Shown: in pieces, positions 36,018 to 47,001 of the stretch
Layout: each line of letters begins with the position of its first letter
Numbering within the stretch: position 1 is the stretch's first letter
Source: Talpa occidentalis
Lineage: Eukaryota; Chordata; Mammalia; Eulipotyphla; Talpidae
Length of the DNA: 64,000 bases
Direction of reading: 5' to 3'
NCBI RefSeq assembly: GCF_014898055.3
Contig: NW_023601212.1
Span: forward strand, 55,664,329 to 55,728,328
Translations under genes and position numbers: made by a program
Notes under the pieces: generated by a model
Database searches by the model: none
Told to the model about the DNA's origin: nothing
Seen by the model: only the letters and a program-made list of their open reading frames with translations

Positions 36018-36475
36018 ACCCTTGTAGGGTAAGTGAAAAAGATATCAGGCTTTTCTGCCCTCCTGCCATTAGGATAGATGATGGACCCTGTGGTCCTGAA
36101 TACATGCCTGACGGTGGGCACCTGGAGTGGGGTGTGGGCATGCGTAAGTGGGTATACCTGGGCTAAGACTGGGCTTATAAGGGCGGCATCATGGGGATGC
36201 CAGAAGAACCATGAGAGCAGAAGGAGAACCACAAAAAGAGAGAAGCAGAGAGAACACGAGAGAACGCTGGAGAGCCCAGAAAGTGAAGACTTGCTGGGCG
36301 CCGGGAGGCCTGCCAGCCTCCTGGCCCCCAGCACCCCTACCTGCCATGTACCCGGTAAACCCCAATAAAAGCTTGTAAAAGCCACCAAGGGCTCCAGGAC
36401 TCTCTCTCCTCCTTTACCCCGTCTGCTCAGTCCATTGAGATCCTGCTCCGTGTCCATTCCTGCCCTTACAACCCT
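36018..36475 (+). mobile_element. solo endogenous-retrovirus-type LTR, 448 bp, 5-bp TSD
   Basis: LTR 36023-36470 begins TGTAGGG and ends CCCTTACA. Perfect duplication 'accct' at 36018-36022 and 36471-36475. A TATA-like 'cttataagg' lies at 36175-36182 and a poly(A) signal AATAAA at 36364-36369, giving sense orientation. No internal retroviral sequence remains, as expected after recombination between two LTRs. A 5-bp duplication suits class III (ERVL/MaLR-like) more than 4- or 6-bp classes. A 214-codon antisense frame across it is spurious. Confidence 0.9.
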
Positions 36476-37409
36476 CACTTCAAAGCTCAGTTTAGAGAAT
36501 GCCACTTCTTTCAAGAAGATTTTGCTGAACTCCCATCTGGAAATCATCTTTCCTAAACACCCATAACACCTTATTTGTCACCATTTGAAAAAACTATCAT
36601 TTTGTTATTGCGATAACATTGGCTCACAACACTGTCAGAGGGCCTCTCTGGGCCAGACAGGTGCAGATGGCTCTGGATGTCCAGATATAGGTCCCCCTTA
36701 CTGTTCTACATCAGCGAAATGTCTCCCAAATTTGGTTTGATTGGCAGAGCCCTGAGGCACGACATTAGTCATTGTCTTGTGTACAGTCTCGGGATGTGGT
36801 CTGCTGGCCTGAGTTGGAGGCAGGTGACTCTGCACTTTCTCCCACTGATTGCATTCTGGAAAGACTCCCTGGCAGTCCTTACCTCCCAGGCCTGGTTAAA
36901 GTGGAAGGGATTAGTGAATCTGAACTTCCTCTGGAGAAATGAAATTCACACATTCAGAATCTGCTTTCTCTCTAGAAGTTGCTGATTGTAGAAGACAGCC
37001 TCCCTCGAGCAGCTCATCATACACTCAGCAGGGCTGCAACCTCCATATCTGCTGGCTTCCCTCCCCTCCCCCTTTGAAAGCAAAACTGGGAAATGTGTAG
37101 GCCAATCCCCTTCATTTTACAAAAAAGAAAACAAACAAACAAAATAACAACCTAAAACACTCAAAAACTCCTACAGACTGGAAATTAGGAATAAATGGAG
37201 CTAAACTCTATCTTTTGTTCTCTCTTCCCTCTACCTCATGATTAAGCATTAACTGGCTCCACCTGCATTCCTGGGACCTTGGAAAATTGTGTTACATCCA
37301 GAGCAAAATTCTCTGTGTCCCTCTGCGACTGATCGTGGCATCAAAAACAAACATCTGCTGATCTCTGAGGAAACCTCCTATTGGGAAGTCACACACCTTC
37401 ACTCCTGCC
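36476..37409. other. no recognised gene
   Basis: About 930 bp. The right part may be the 5' portion of the LTR-like block that follows. Confidence 0.4.
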
Positions 37410-37625
37410 CACTAGGCTTTCCCATCACCTCCTGGAACCTGGAGATGTGAAATCCTGACTTCCCTCACTTTCCTTCTTCCCTTATATAATCCTAGTCCTC
37501 CTGCCACTGGGGAGCTGGTTATTTGGGGTGCCTATCCTGAGGACTCCTTTGATGGCTATCTTGAATAAACTCTTTCATGTAAAGTCAATTCTCATGATTC
37601 AGAGTTTGGCTTCCTGGCTGGAAGC
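37410..37625 (+). promoter_or_regulatory. LTR-like block with TATA box and poly(A) signal
   Basis: TATATAA at 37483-37489, then a CT/G-rich stretch and AATAAA at 37564-37569 followed by 'ctctttcatg', the spacing typical of a retroviral U3-R-U5. I could not fix TG...CA ends or a duplication, so this stays a candidate. Confidence 0.4.
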
Positions 37626-37919
37626 AGAAGACCTGGTTTGGCTATTTACAAGAGGAGGAGGCAAAGTTTCAAGCTGCTGACAATCTCCATTTTTTTGTGG
37701 GTGACTGCCATGAGGAGACTCTCATTCAGATCCTGGAGACAAAGTGGAGGATAAAAATTCCTCTTAATTCTTTTACTCAGACATAGTCAACTAACATATT
37801 GGTGAATGAATGTTCTTCCAAACATATTCTCGATGCATATGCGATTAAAAAAAAAAAAAACCTGATTAGGAACGAAGTCTAATATTGCTATTAGAACTTT
37901 TTATGCCCAGCTACATCTT

Positions 37920-38020
37920 AGATCAATGCAATCAGAATCACTGGGGGTTGAAGGCCATCTGTGTTGTTTAAAACTTCCAGTTGATTCTAATGTGCAGCCA
38001 GGTTTGAGAACCAGAGTCCT
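37920..38020. mobile_element. MER5A-like fragment
   Basis: 'cagaatcactgggggttg', 'gttgattctaatgtgcagcc' and 'gtttgagaacca' match the MER5A type. Confidence 0.65.
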
Positions 38021-38071
38021 GAAGTTAAGATAGTACAAGACCATCAAGCACACAGGCTGCCTCCCGTTGAT

Positions 38072-38492
38072 CCCATGCTGTTTCTTTCCTTCCTTCCTTC
38101 CTTCCTTCCTTCCTTCCTTCCTTCCTTCCTTCCTTCCTTCCTTCCTTCCTTCCTTCCTTCCTTCCTTCCTTCCTTCCTTCCTTCCTTCCTTCCTTCCTTC
38201 CTTCCTTCCTTCCTTCCTTCTTAGATTTATTTGTTTTTACACAAGAGCTGGGGTACAGGCCAGAGGTGCAAGAGGATGAGAGGATCCACCAGAGACAGAG
38301 CAGGGAACAGAACAGGCAGACTGACGAAATACACTGCTGAGGGGAGCAGCGGGTGCAACAGGAGAGGTCTGCTCACCATGTGGGATTCTCGTCAGCCGGC
38401 GGGGATCGAACCAGCACTGCAGAGGCTGCGGACAGCTTCACAGAGTGGCACCAAACCTGCTGCGCCACCGGGGAGGTCCCCATGCTGTTTCT
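38072..38492 (-). mobile_element. SINE, subfamily C, antisense, tail replaced by (TTCC)n
   Basis: SINE body 38221-38478 in antisense, box B complement 'gggatcgaacc' intact. Perfect 14-bp duplication 'cccatgctgtttct' at 38072-38085 and 38479-38492. All sequence between the left duplication and the body is the tetranucleotide repeat, so the repeat occupies the place of the A-tail. Confidence 0.95.
38086..38220. repeat. (TTCC)n / (GGAA)n microsatellite
   Basis: About 34 uninterrupted tetranucleotide units. Sense to the SINE it is (GGAA)n. Likely highly polymorphic. A run of GGAA is also the core ETS-factor binding site. The serine/leucine/phenylalanine-rich frame across it is an artefact. Confidence 0.98.
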
Positions 38493-39476
38493 AAGGGTCC
38501 CAGAATGAACTCCAAGTTTGTGTAATAAGAATCAATGACCAAAAGGCATTTAAGACTTAGACATAATGGAATGAGACCAAATCATGATAGAGAGAACTGA
38601 AGAAAAGACAAAAAGCAAAAGAAAAAAGGATTTCTAGATATTTTGCTCAGACCAAATGGAAGCTTCGCCCTGGGTGATGGAGCCTGGGATCCATCTCAGT
38701 GGTTCCAGCAATAAATTACCTCCAGACCTGGTCACTGGTGCTGCCGGTGCTGTTAGTTTGGTCATGGAGCAAGGTTAAGTTAAGGTTGGGCCCTAGCAAG
38801 AAAAGGATTTTAAACTCTTAGAATAGGCAGCACCTTCTTAAAGAAAGGAAAGAAGGTGAGGAGGGAAGAGAGTGCCTCCAGTTCATATTAGAACGTTGAG
38901 TCCAAGAACTGTAAACATACAGAGGCTGCCAAATCCCACTCTAAATATATCCCAGTGATCTCATGTTTTCATATGTGGAATAAAAGGAGGCACTTTTATT
39001 CATCTTGGATGACAGCATCCTGAGATTTTATGGGAACATCATAGAAGTATTAGCTTAACCAAGAGATGCCATATTTCAACTTTTCAGTCACCAGAACAGG
39101 CACATTAAATACACCGAATGATAATAGTCTATCTTTTTGCAAGTTGGACCCTCAAATGAATTCCTAAATATCAGCAGCAACTCCCCCTCTACCCCTCTAC
39201 CCTATGGGGAAAAGTCTCCAATCAAAGAGCCTCTTTGAAGAGCCAAGAGAGGATTTGGAGAAAGCAGCACATATTTTGAGGTGATTAACATTCCGGTTTT
39301 GGCCTCTTCATCCGAATGGGCTTCATCTGTTACTCGTTTTCTCTTTGGCCAAGGAGACCACATCTAATGTCCCGGAGGAGATGTCTGGAAATTTTTCTGA
39401 AAGCCCTTTTAGGTGAAGCCCAGTGAGAGGGCACATGAAGCTTCATTCCTTTTCCTTTTAAGGTGGAGGTGGGGAG

Positions 39477-39517
<41 letters not shown>

Positions 39518-41586
39518 GTGGGGGAGGGAAGTAAGAGCGAGTGAGGGAGCTCTAGCTCTTCGCTCTTCCCCTGAATTCTGGAGAGCCAGTGAGTGTTTCT
39601 CAGTCCAGAGCTGAACAGAGTAGATCCTCAAACCAGACACCCTTTCAGGGACCCCTGGGAGACAGGACCATCCAGCACCCCCATCCCCACTGCACCTGGC
39701 TCCCAGAGTTTGCCTTCACCCACTCGGAGTCTGTGCTCCTGGCCTGTCTGCATAAATCAAGCAGCAGGGTAGCTTGGAAACATGACGAATACCTTGGCTG
39801 GATCCTACTTGAAAAGACAGGGGGAGGAAAGGGAATCTAAGGCTCTGGCTGGAAGTGCAGCCAGAATTTAGTGTTCCTGGAGCCAGCCCCAGCTGCTCAG
39901 ACAGGAGCTGCCAGGGGAGACTTCCCTGGGGGCAGTCCTAGCCCTCCACACTGGAGGAGAGAGTTTTGGTGTCTGTCAAGAGCATTATTCAGAGATTCTT
40001 GGATGCTTCTGAGCCCTCACTGTGAGCAGAGATAAGGGGCTTGGGGGGAGCTTTGTCTCCATTTAGATGGTCCTTGTAACAGCCCCAGATCTGAATGCCG
40101 TTGTTTTCATAGGGAGTTTCCCCAGAGGTGGAGTACAATGTTCTTGTGTGTGTGCACATGCACACTCAGTGCTTTTGTGTACAAGTGTGTGTGTGCATGT
40201 TGTGGCTGGTGAGGCAAGAAGGCTCACCAACCTCTTCTGAGGTCACAGTTCAAGGGTGTCTTCCAGCCCTCATGTTTGAGGGCCTGCTCCATGCTGGAGT
40301 CGCTCCCTGTTTCCTAGTTTAACTGATTTAAGGAGCTCTCTGTGTTTAAGTCCCTTCAGTTCTTTTTCAATGACCCGGGCCCCTGCTGCAATGACCACCA
40401 GAGCCTGCTCTACCATCCCCAACTGGAACGGCCCAGTAGGCCAAAAAGCTTGGGGTGGGGGCGGTGTCCTGGTGTCCCTGCCCTGCCTTCTCGGTCTTTC
40501 AGCACGTGCCTGACACGGGGCCCTCTGCAGGCAGCTCCTGAGTGTCCAAGCTCTTCTCTCAGAGGCCACAGAATCATGCCTGAACAGTGTCCTGGGAGTT
40601 TGAGTCTGAGATTTTTTTTTTTGTTATTGTTCTTGAGCAGTGAAGAGCCTGCGTGCTCTGCCACAGAGCAGGTAGCCCAGGGACCTGCACACAGTGTCAG
40701 GGCGCAGAAGTGCTGCTTTTGAGAAGAGCTGCGGTAGGAATGGGGCCTCCACTGAGACAGGCTCTGAAGCACGTGGATCAGAGAACTGCCTCCTAAAACT
40801 ATCACCATGTGAAAAAATTAGCTCTTCTCTCTAAATTGCCGCAAGACTTCAAAGGGTTTTTTACTGACATTTTTTTAAAGGGAAGCAGCATGGTGAGCCC
40901 CTCACTATAGGATGACAGATTGTTGTCAGGGTCCTCTGTTTCCCCAAAGTCCCTCTGACTGCAGGGTCACCCCTCTGGGCAGCTGGTGGAGTAATTAGCT
41001 TTCCTCAGGGCAGGGGAAGATCACACAGGCAGGTGTCTGTCCAGGGGTTTCCTGTCACTGAAGCCACGCGAATGCAAATCCATTTTTCATTAGGAGAAAT
41101 AAAACTAACAAATGACATCAACTAAAAAATGTTCTTTGAGAGCAAGTTATTTCCATTTAGAGTTAAGCACATGACAGCTGCTGACTTTTAATGGAAAGTA
41201 AAATTTGCTGGGCTGAATAATATCAAACCAGTGGAGGATTTGTGTTTTTAATTTTCCTTTTTGGAGAAAGGCAGCCCTTTGGCGTCCAGGAGGGCAGAGG
41301 AGGAATGGCAGGTCTGGTCTCATCTCTAATTGTGGCCTTAAAAGACCCTAGACAATCCTTGGCAAAATCACCTTCCAATACCTGGATATATTGATTTCTC
41401 TTACCTTTCACTCAAGGCTTGTTTAATAATAAACTGGTTAGAAAACAAACCTGTCAGTCCCACTGTTCTGAGGTCTGGGCTCCACACGCAACAGCTGCAC
41501 ATGTGCTGAAGCTGCTCTGGCCTTTCCCCATTTAATAGAAAATATTTGGTAGGAAAAAACCTAGTGGGTATTTGCTGGGGATGGAT
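38493..41586. other. 3.1 kb with no recognised gene
   Basis: Contains the (GA)n tract listed separately and a TG/CA-rich patch at 40143-40200. Frames at 40270-40808 on both strands overlap one GC-rich patch and have no recognisable domain. Confidence 0.45.
39481..39514. repeat. (GA)n microsatellite
   Basis: About 16 uninterrupted GA units. Confidence 0.97.
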
Positions 41587-42378
41587 TGTTCGTGACCCCT
41601 CCCCCTTCAAATTCATAGTTTGAAACCTTAACTCCCGATGTGATGAGGGCTGGAGGAGCAGCCACTGGGAGATAATGAAATTTAGATGGGGTCATGAGGA
41701 TGGTGCCTGTAGGGCAGGAATGACACAGTGCAGGTTTTCTGATCCAGCAGACCGGGCAAAGGAGGAGTCAGAATCCTCAGTGGCTTTGCAGGTTTTTATT
41801 GGGGTTTATCCGGTACACAGCAGGCAGGGGTGCTGGGGGGCTGGGAGCTTGGCAGGCCTCCCAGCCCCCAGCAAGTCTTCACTCTATCTGGGCTCTCCAG
41901 CATTCTCTCTGCTTTTCTGCTCTCTCCCAGCTTCTTCTTCTCCCGGCTTCTGCTTCTACTGGTGTCCCCACGACGCCACCCTTAAAAGCCCAGTCTTAGC
42001 CCAGGTGAATCCCATCTACCTATTCCCACACCCTACTCCAGATGCCCGCCATCAGGCATGCATTCAGGACCGCAGGGTTCCATCACCTATCCTAATGGCG
42101 GGAGGGCAGAAAAGCCTCACATTTTTCCTTACCCTACAGTGCCCTTATGCTGGAATTAGTGCCCTTCTAAGAAGAGGAAGAGACCAGAGCTCCAAATCGC
42201 TACCATATGAAAATACAGCAAGAAGTCCATCATCTGTAAGTCAGAAAGAATGCCCTCACCAGGACAGAATCTGCTGGTATTTTGATCTTGGACTTCCCAA
42301 CCTCTAGAACTGTAAGAAGTAACTGTTGTCTAAGTCAGTCAGTTTTTGGTATTGTGTTATGGCTAAGCAGATTAGACA
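41587..42378 (+). mobile_element. MaLR-type LTR split by a solo LTR
   Basis: Left part 41587-41707 ('cttaactcccgatgtgatg', 'atggggtcatgaggatgg') and right part 42139-42378 ('ctaagaagaggaagagacc', 'gatcttggacttcccaacc', 'ggtattgtgttatggct') rejoin into one old LTR of the same kind as 19264-19684. Confidence 0.8.
41703..42143 (-). mobile_element. solo LTR, second copy of the 36-kb family, antisense, 5-bp TSD
   Basis: LTR 41708-42138 (431 bp) is the reverse complement of the 36023-36470 family. It shares the purine-rich centre, the CCAATAAAA poly(A) region ('tttttattgggg' at about 41790 on the plus strand), the CTGGGGGGCTGGGAG-type segment and the terminal TGTAGGGTAA. Perfect duplication 'gtgcc' at 41703-41707 and 42139-42143. 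A 210-codon frame crossing it is fortuitous. Confidence 0.9.
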
Positions 42379-42879
42379 ATGTTCAGGGAAGCTGGGAGGG
42401 ACTGTCACCATGAGCTCCAGAATGAGCTATCTGAACACCTGAACTGCTTCAGAGGAGTGATGAGACCAGCCTCCCTGTGCAGTCGAATCAATATGAATTC
42501 AATTCCCCTTTCCCTCTAGAATCTCCTAGCATTTTCACGCTTCATAACACATTTGTTGTCTGTGTAGGTAATAAAGAACACCTCTGAAGGGGGGCATGGT
42601 CAGAAGGTGTCAGGTGTTGAAGGACAAAGCTAATTGCTAACTGAATCCTCTCAATGTAATGGAGATCAACCATTTGCAGATGCAGCCCGCCCTACGGGAG
42701 ATTTGGCAAATGCAATGCTGAGGATTTCATGGGTTGTTACATCAAGATTAGGTAACTCATTTTATTGGAAGACTGAGTTACACAAAGCAGTGACTTAGTA
42801 ATTTGTGACGTTGACTTATCAGAAGAGAATTAAAATGAGTAGGTGTGAAAGATCCTGAACAGGGTTTGGAAATGAGCTC
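42379..42879. other. no recognised feature
   Basis: About 500 bp without a gene or nameable repeat. Confidence 0.45.
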
Positions 42880-43165
42880 CCATGTCAGTTACTGTTTCTA
42901 TTCGTTACCACTGTTCTCACCCTATTTTTGTCTTCCAAGCTTTTTCTCACTTTTGTGGCTTAACAGCATTTTATGATTCCATTTTCTCTCCTTAGCATAT
43001 CAGTTGTAACTCTTTAACTTTATTTTAGTGTTTGCCCTAGTGTTTGCAATAAACATTGACAACTCATATGCCCACTTTCAAATAACTTTCACTACGATGC
43101 CACTTCACAGTAAGTGTACCTTATAATGACAAAATAATCCTAATTCCTTCCTCCTGCCCCTTTGA

Positions 43166-44270
43166 TGCAGGGCGATAGCAAGGCTATATCCATCCAAGAA
43201 CAGTGCCCAGCAGAGGGCACGTCACTGTGGCTTCTTCACCCACGCACAATTGCAAGACCACTCTTGCTCAGGGAACAGCAACAATGGCGTTCATTTAACA
43301 AACGGGAAGCAAGGAGTTCTCACAGACATAAGTCGCTGGCGATCTCGCCTCAGACAGTGCCCACAGTGTCCAAAATTCCTAAACAAAGCCACTCACCCAA
43401 GATGGCGTTGCCCCATCATTGAGAACGTGGAGCTCATGGCAGCCCATAAGCAGTGGGTCACGGTCCCACTCACCACAGCTGGAGGCTCTCACAGGCAGGT
43501 CCCGAGAGGTGACCCTGCAACAGCCTGTGGCAACCGTGTGAAGGTCAGGACGGTCAGCACCAGAAGCTGGACCAGACAGCAATGAAGGCAGCTGCACTGG
43601 GAGATCCTGCCAATCCACCACTCTCAGAGGTGACCCAGACTCAGAGTGCCTGTCACCCGTCAACAGGGCTGGACAGCGCTGGTCGTGAACAAGAGTCCAA
43701 GTCCAAGAGAGTCCAGTGAGTCCCAAGTGAGTCCAAGCGAGTCCCGTCCGGACAACGAGTGCGGGACGCAGTGCAGGAGTGCCAGAGATAGGGCCGAGGC
43801 CGTTCAGGCTGAGCAAGTCTGAGAGTGCAGGAGCACAAGCTCCTACCCCAGCTGGCTTCTGCCCTGCCTTAGTTCTTTCCAGGTCCCCCCACCTACCAAT
43901 CTGAATGGATCAGTTTCAGTGCTATGGCTGATTGGACCATTTACCGGTAAGCTCATAGCTCACACCTTGTGGATCCATTTCATGATCCAGGCACCAGAAT
44001 CAGGGAACTTTCCCCTGCCCGCAGCTGGAGGGATCCATCATGTTGGACTGGCCCTGTTTGGCCCCAGGGGCTGCAAGCCTGGTGGGGCGGGTGTGGTGGC
44101 GGCGCTAGAGGAACCAATGCTGCCCCCCACCACTCTGGCTTCTGCCAGGAGTGGTGATGGGCAGTAAAATGCCCACCACCGGCTGCTGCTTGCTCTGTGG
44201 ACAAGTAGTGTTCTGGGGCCAAGTGTAGGAGCCCTGATTAGGGGGTGAGGGGGTGTGTCTCCGGCTCACA
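43166..44270. mobile_element. unclassified CpG-rich TG...CA element, about 1.1 kb
   Basis: The block starts TGCAGGGCG and ends GGCTCACA. Flanks are 'ttga' (left) and 'ttgt' (right), while the surrounding old LINE would read through as '...cctttgtattactg', so this is an insertion. It is far richer in CpG than its host. It contains a GAGTCC-rich minisatellite-like patch (43693-43750) and a hairpin 'ggtgatgggca'/'tgcccaccacc' (44153-44182). No long frame has a recognisable protein. A long LTR is the likeliest explanation. I cannot name a family or fix orientation. Confidence 0.55.
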
Positions 44271-44333
44271 TTGTATTACTGCTGCCATTCATTTCACTTC
44301 TATATAAGGGTACATGGCGACTGGGGGGGGGTG

Positions 44334-44362
44334 AGGAGAGAGAGAGAGAGAGAGAGAGAGAA
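44334..44362. repeat. (GA)n microsatellite
   Basis: About 14 GA units, just upstream of a SINE insertion. Confidence 0.95.
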
Positions 44363-44372
44363 AGATACACAT

Positions 44373-44677
44373 TGTTTCTGTTATAATTTTTTTTTTTTAA
44401 AGATTATTTATACAAGCACTGGGCACAGTCAGAAGCGCGGGAGGGTGAGAGAATTCACCAGAGCCAGAGCGGGGAGCAGAGCAGGCAGAAGGACCGAAGT
44501 ACACTGCTGAGGGGAGCAGCGGGCGGCAGGAGAGGTCTGCACACCATGTGGGACCCTCCTCCGGTGGCCGGGGAGCAGCCGGGGATCGAACCGGCGCTGC
44601 AGAGGCTGCGGGCAGCTTCGCAACCCAGCGCTCAACCGCTGTGCCACCGGGGAGGCCCCTGTTTCTGTTATAATTTT
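44373..44677 (-). mobile_element. tRNA-derived SINE, subfamily A, antisense, 18-bp TSD
   Basis: Insert 44391-44659 with intact box B complement 'ggggatcgaaccgg'. On the sense strand AATAA and TCTTT are intact. Perfect duplication 'tgtttctgttataatttt' at 44373-44390 and 44660-44677. Confidence 0.96.
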
Positions 44678-44807
44678 GTTATCTGTTAGATCAATTAAGA
44701 ATAAGAAAAATAAGTTTTTAACCTTCATTTATTCCTTCTTTGATGCTCCTTAATTTCATTATGCAGATGTGACTTTCTAAGGTGTTTTTTCCTCTTCTTT
44801 CTAAATT

Positions 44808-45071
44808 TTTTTTTAAGATTTATTTATTTATACAAGAAATTGGGTACAGGCCAGATGCGAGGGAGGGTGAGAGGATTCACCAGAGACACAGCGGGGAACA
44901 GAGCAGGCAGACTGATGAAATGCACTGCTGAGGGGAGCAGTGGGAGCGACAGGAGAGGTCTGCCGTGCCACGTGGGATTCTTGCCAGCCGGCTGGGTTCG
45001 AACCCCAGCTGCAGAGGCTGCGGACAGCTTCACAGTGTGGAGCTCAGCCACCTGCGCCACCAGGGAGGCCA
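44808..45071 (-). mobile_element. tRNA-derived SINE, subfamily C, antisense
   Basis: T run and 'aagatttatttatttatac' at left, ending 'caccagggaggcc' at right. Box B complement 'gggttcgaacccc' present. Flanks 'cttctttctaa' and 'cttcttttaa' look like a decayed duplication. Confidence 0.92.
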
Positions 45072-46157
45072 AAAACTTCTTTTAACTTTTATTGCAATGC
45101 AAGTCCGCTGGCAAAAAATTTCCTCATTTTTTGTTGTCTGAGAAAGTCTATTTCCCCTTCATTTTTGAAGGGTAATTTTGTAAAGAATCCTAAGTTGATG
45201 GAGTTTTTTGTCTCAAAACCTTTAATATTTCACTCCACTCTTTTGCTTGCATGGTTTCTGTAGAGGAGCTAGATGTAATCTTATCTTTATTCCTTTTTAA
45301 GTAAGGCATTTCCCCCAAATCTTATTTTAGTATTTTTGTTTCCTAGAATTTGAAAATGATGTGCTTAGGTGTCGTTCTTTGGTTCATATCTGCTTGGTTT
45401 TCCCTGAGCTTCCTGGATCTGTGGCATGGTGCTACCATTAGTTTGGTGAAACTGTTGTTATTTAAAATATTTCTTCTTTTTATACCCTCTTTCCTCTTAT
45501 TCTGGTATTCCCATGCAAAACTATACACCTTACAGTTGTCCCATAGACCTTCAATATTCTCCCCCTCTCCCCCTAATCTTTGTCCTCTTGGCTTTTGAAA
45601 AGTTTCGGAGATTTCTATTGAGATATTAAAGCACAGCGATTCTCCCCTCAGCTGCGTCCCATTTACTAGTAAGTCCATCAAAAGCATTTTTTATTTCTGT
45701 GTTTTCATCTGTCACTTCTTTTTGATCCTTTCTTAGGATTTCCATCCTTTGCTCTCATTTCCCAGCTGTTTTTGCATGCTATTTTATCCGTTAGAGACTT
45801 CAGCATATTAATCACTGTTGTTGTAAATTCCTGGCCTCATAATTCCAATATCCCTGCCATGTTGATGTTTGCTCTGTCTCTTCAAATTGTGTCCGTTGCC
45901 ATCTGGTGTGCCTCGTGATTTTTTTCTTGATAGCTGGACATGAAGAACAGGGCAAAAGGAATTTCCCTAAATAGTCCTTTAGTAACACGGTGGTGAGGTG
46001 CACAGGAGGGGAGCATTCTATAGACTTATGACTCAGTCTCAGTCTTCTCGTGAGTCTCTGGACTGTGTTATCAGTATTTTCTACCTTCCTTCACTGGGAA
46101 AGGATAGCTAGAGTGTGGTGGAATTGGGTATTCCCCTTCTCCCAGGTCAGTTAGAAT

Positions 46158-46429
46158 CTGTTAATACTGGGCCTCCCTGGTGGCGCAAGGGGTTAAGACT
46201 ATGAAGCTGTCCGCAGCCACTGCAGACGAGTTCAATCCCCAGAAGACCAGGATGCTGACCCACATGGCACAGCAGACCTCTCCTGTCTCACCTGCTGCTC
46301 CCCTCAGCAGTGTTTTTCAGCTGCTCCCCACTTTGTCTCTGGTGAATCCTCTCACCCCCCACATCTCTGGCCTGCACCCCAGCTCTTGTATAAATAAATA
46401 AATCTTAAAAAAAAATAAACTGTTAATAC
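46158..46429 (+). mobile_element. tRNA-derived SINE, subfamily B, internally deleted, 10-bp TSD
   Basis: Body 46168-46419 lacks short pieces after the A box and around 'gtatttcagtcaa'. Box B is changed to 'agttcaatcccc'. Perfect duplication 'ctgttaatac' at 46158-46167 and 46420-46429. Confidence 0.93.
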
Positions 46430-46608
46430 CCCAGCTGGTTAGGCTCTGGTTAACTAGTTTCTCCTGAGAACTAGTTTCTCCTCGTTAAGAACAGAGTGCT
46501 CTGGCACATTTAGGTTCTTTTCCCTTTCTTCTGCAATAAACACGAGGGAATTTTTCTCCACTATTTACTGTGAGAACCTGACTGAGCTTCTGGAGATCTT
46601 AAGAGTAT

Positions 46609-47001
46609 GGTAGGGCCCTTCTGTTCTGCAACCATCACAGGCTGGGTAGGTTCATCATCGGTTCAGGCAGCTTGAAAGAGCCCTTGGCATCACCCCCACA
46701 GGTGAGGGGAAACAAGCCAGCATGGAGACAGCAACTTGGGCCCCCCTGAGAATCCCTATGTGGGCTTTCCTCTTCCTCTCATAGCCATTCCCCAGCTGTC
46801 CCCATCGCTCTCCACTGTACTCTGCTGCACGGGCCTCTGTGGCCCTTACATGCTCAGTCTCTGGCTTGGGTGTGCCCATCGCGCACGTCCATACCACACT
46901 CCAGGTGCTGCCATCAGGCACGTGTGTGAGACCACAGGTGCCGAACATTGATGCTAATGGTGGGAGAGTGGAAAAACCTGATAACTTCCAGCTGCCCTAC
47001 A
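46609..47001 (-). mobile_element. third, diverged member of the 36-kb LTR family, antisense
   Basis: On the minus strand it begins TGTAGGGCAG, passes 'cagcacctggagtgtggt' and 'atgtaagggccacagag' (compare 'gggcacctggagtggggt' at 36117) and ends near GGCCCTACC. The flanks 'agtat' and 'ggtac' are two transitions apart, consistent with an older 5-bp duplication. The AATAAA of the other copies is not evident. Confidence 0.68.

Noticed and set aside
35903..36547. 214-codon minus-strand open frame
   Set aside because: It runs antisense through the solo LTR and its flanks, with no recognisable domain. The LTR structure explains the sequence.
38067..38279. Phe-Leu-Pro-Ser repeat protein
   Set aside because: It is a translation of the (TTCC)n array.
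41675..42307. 210-codon plus-strand open frame
   Set aside because: It crosses the border between a MaLR-like LTR and the solo LTR nested in it, so it cannot be an old protein gene.
43379..43816. 145-codon minus-strand frame rich in Leu, Ser and Thr
   Set aside because: It is fortuitous coding in the CpG-rich element, including the GAGTCC repeats. No start context or domain supports a gene.
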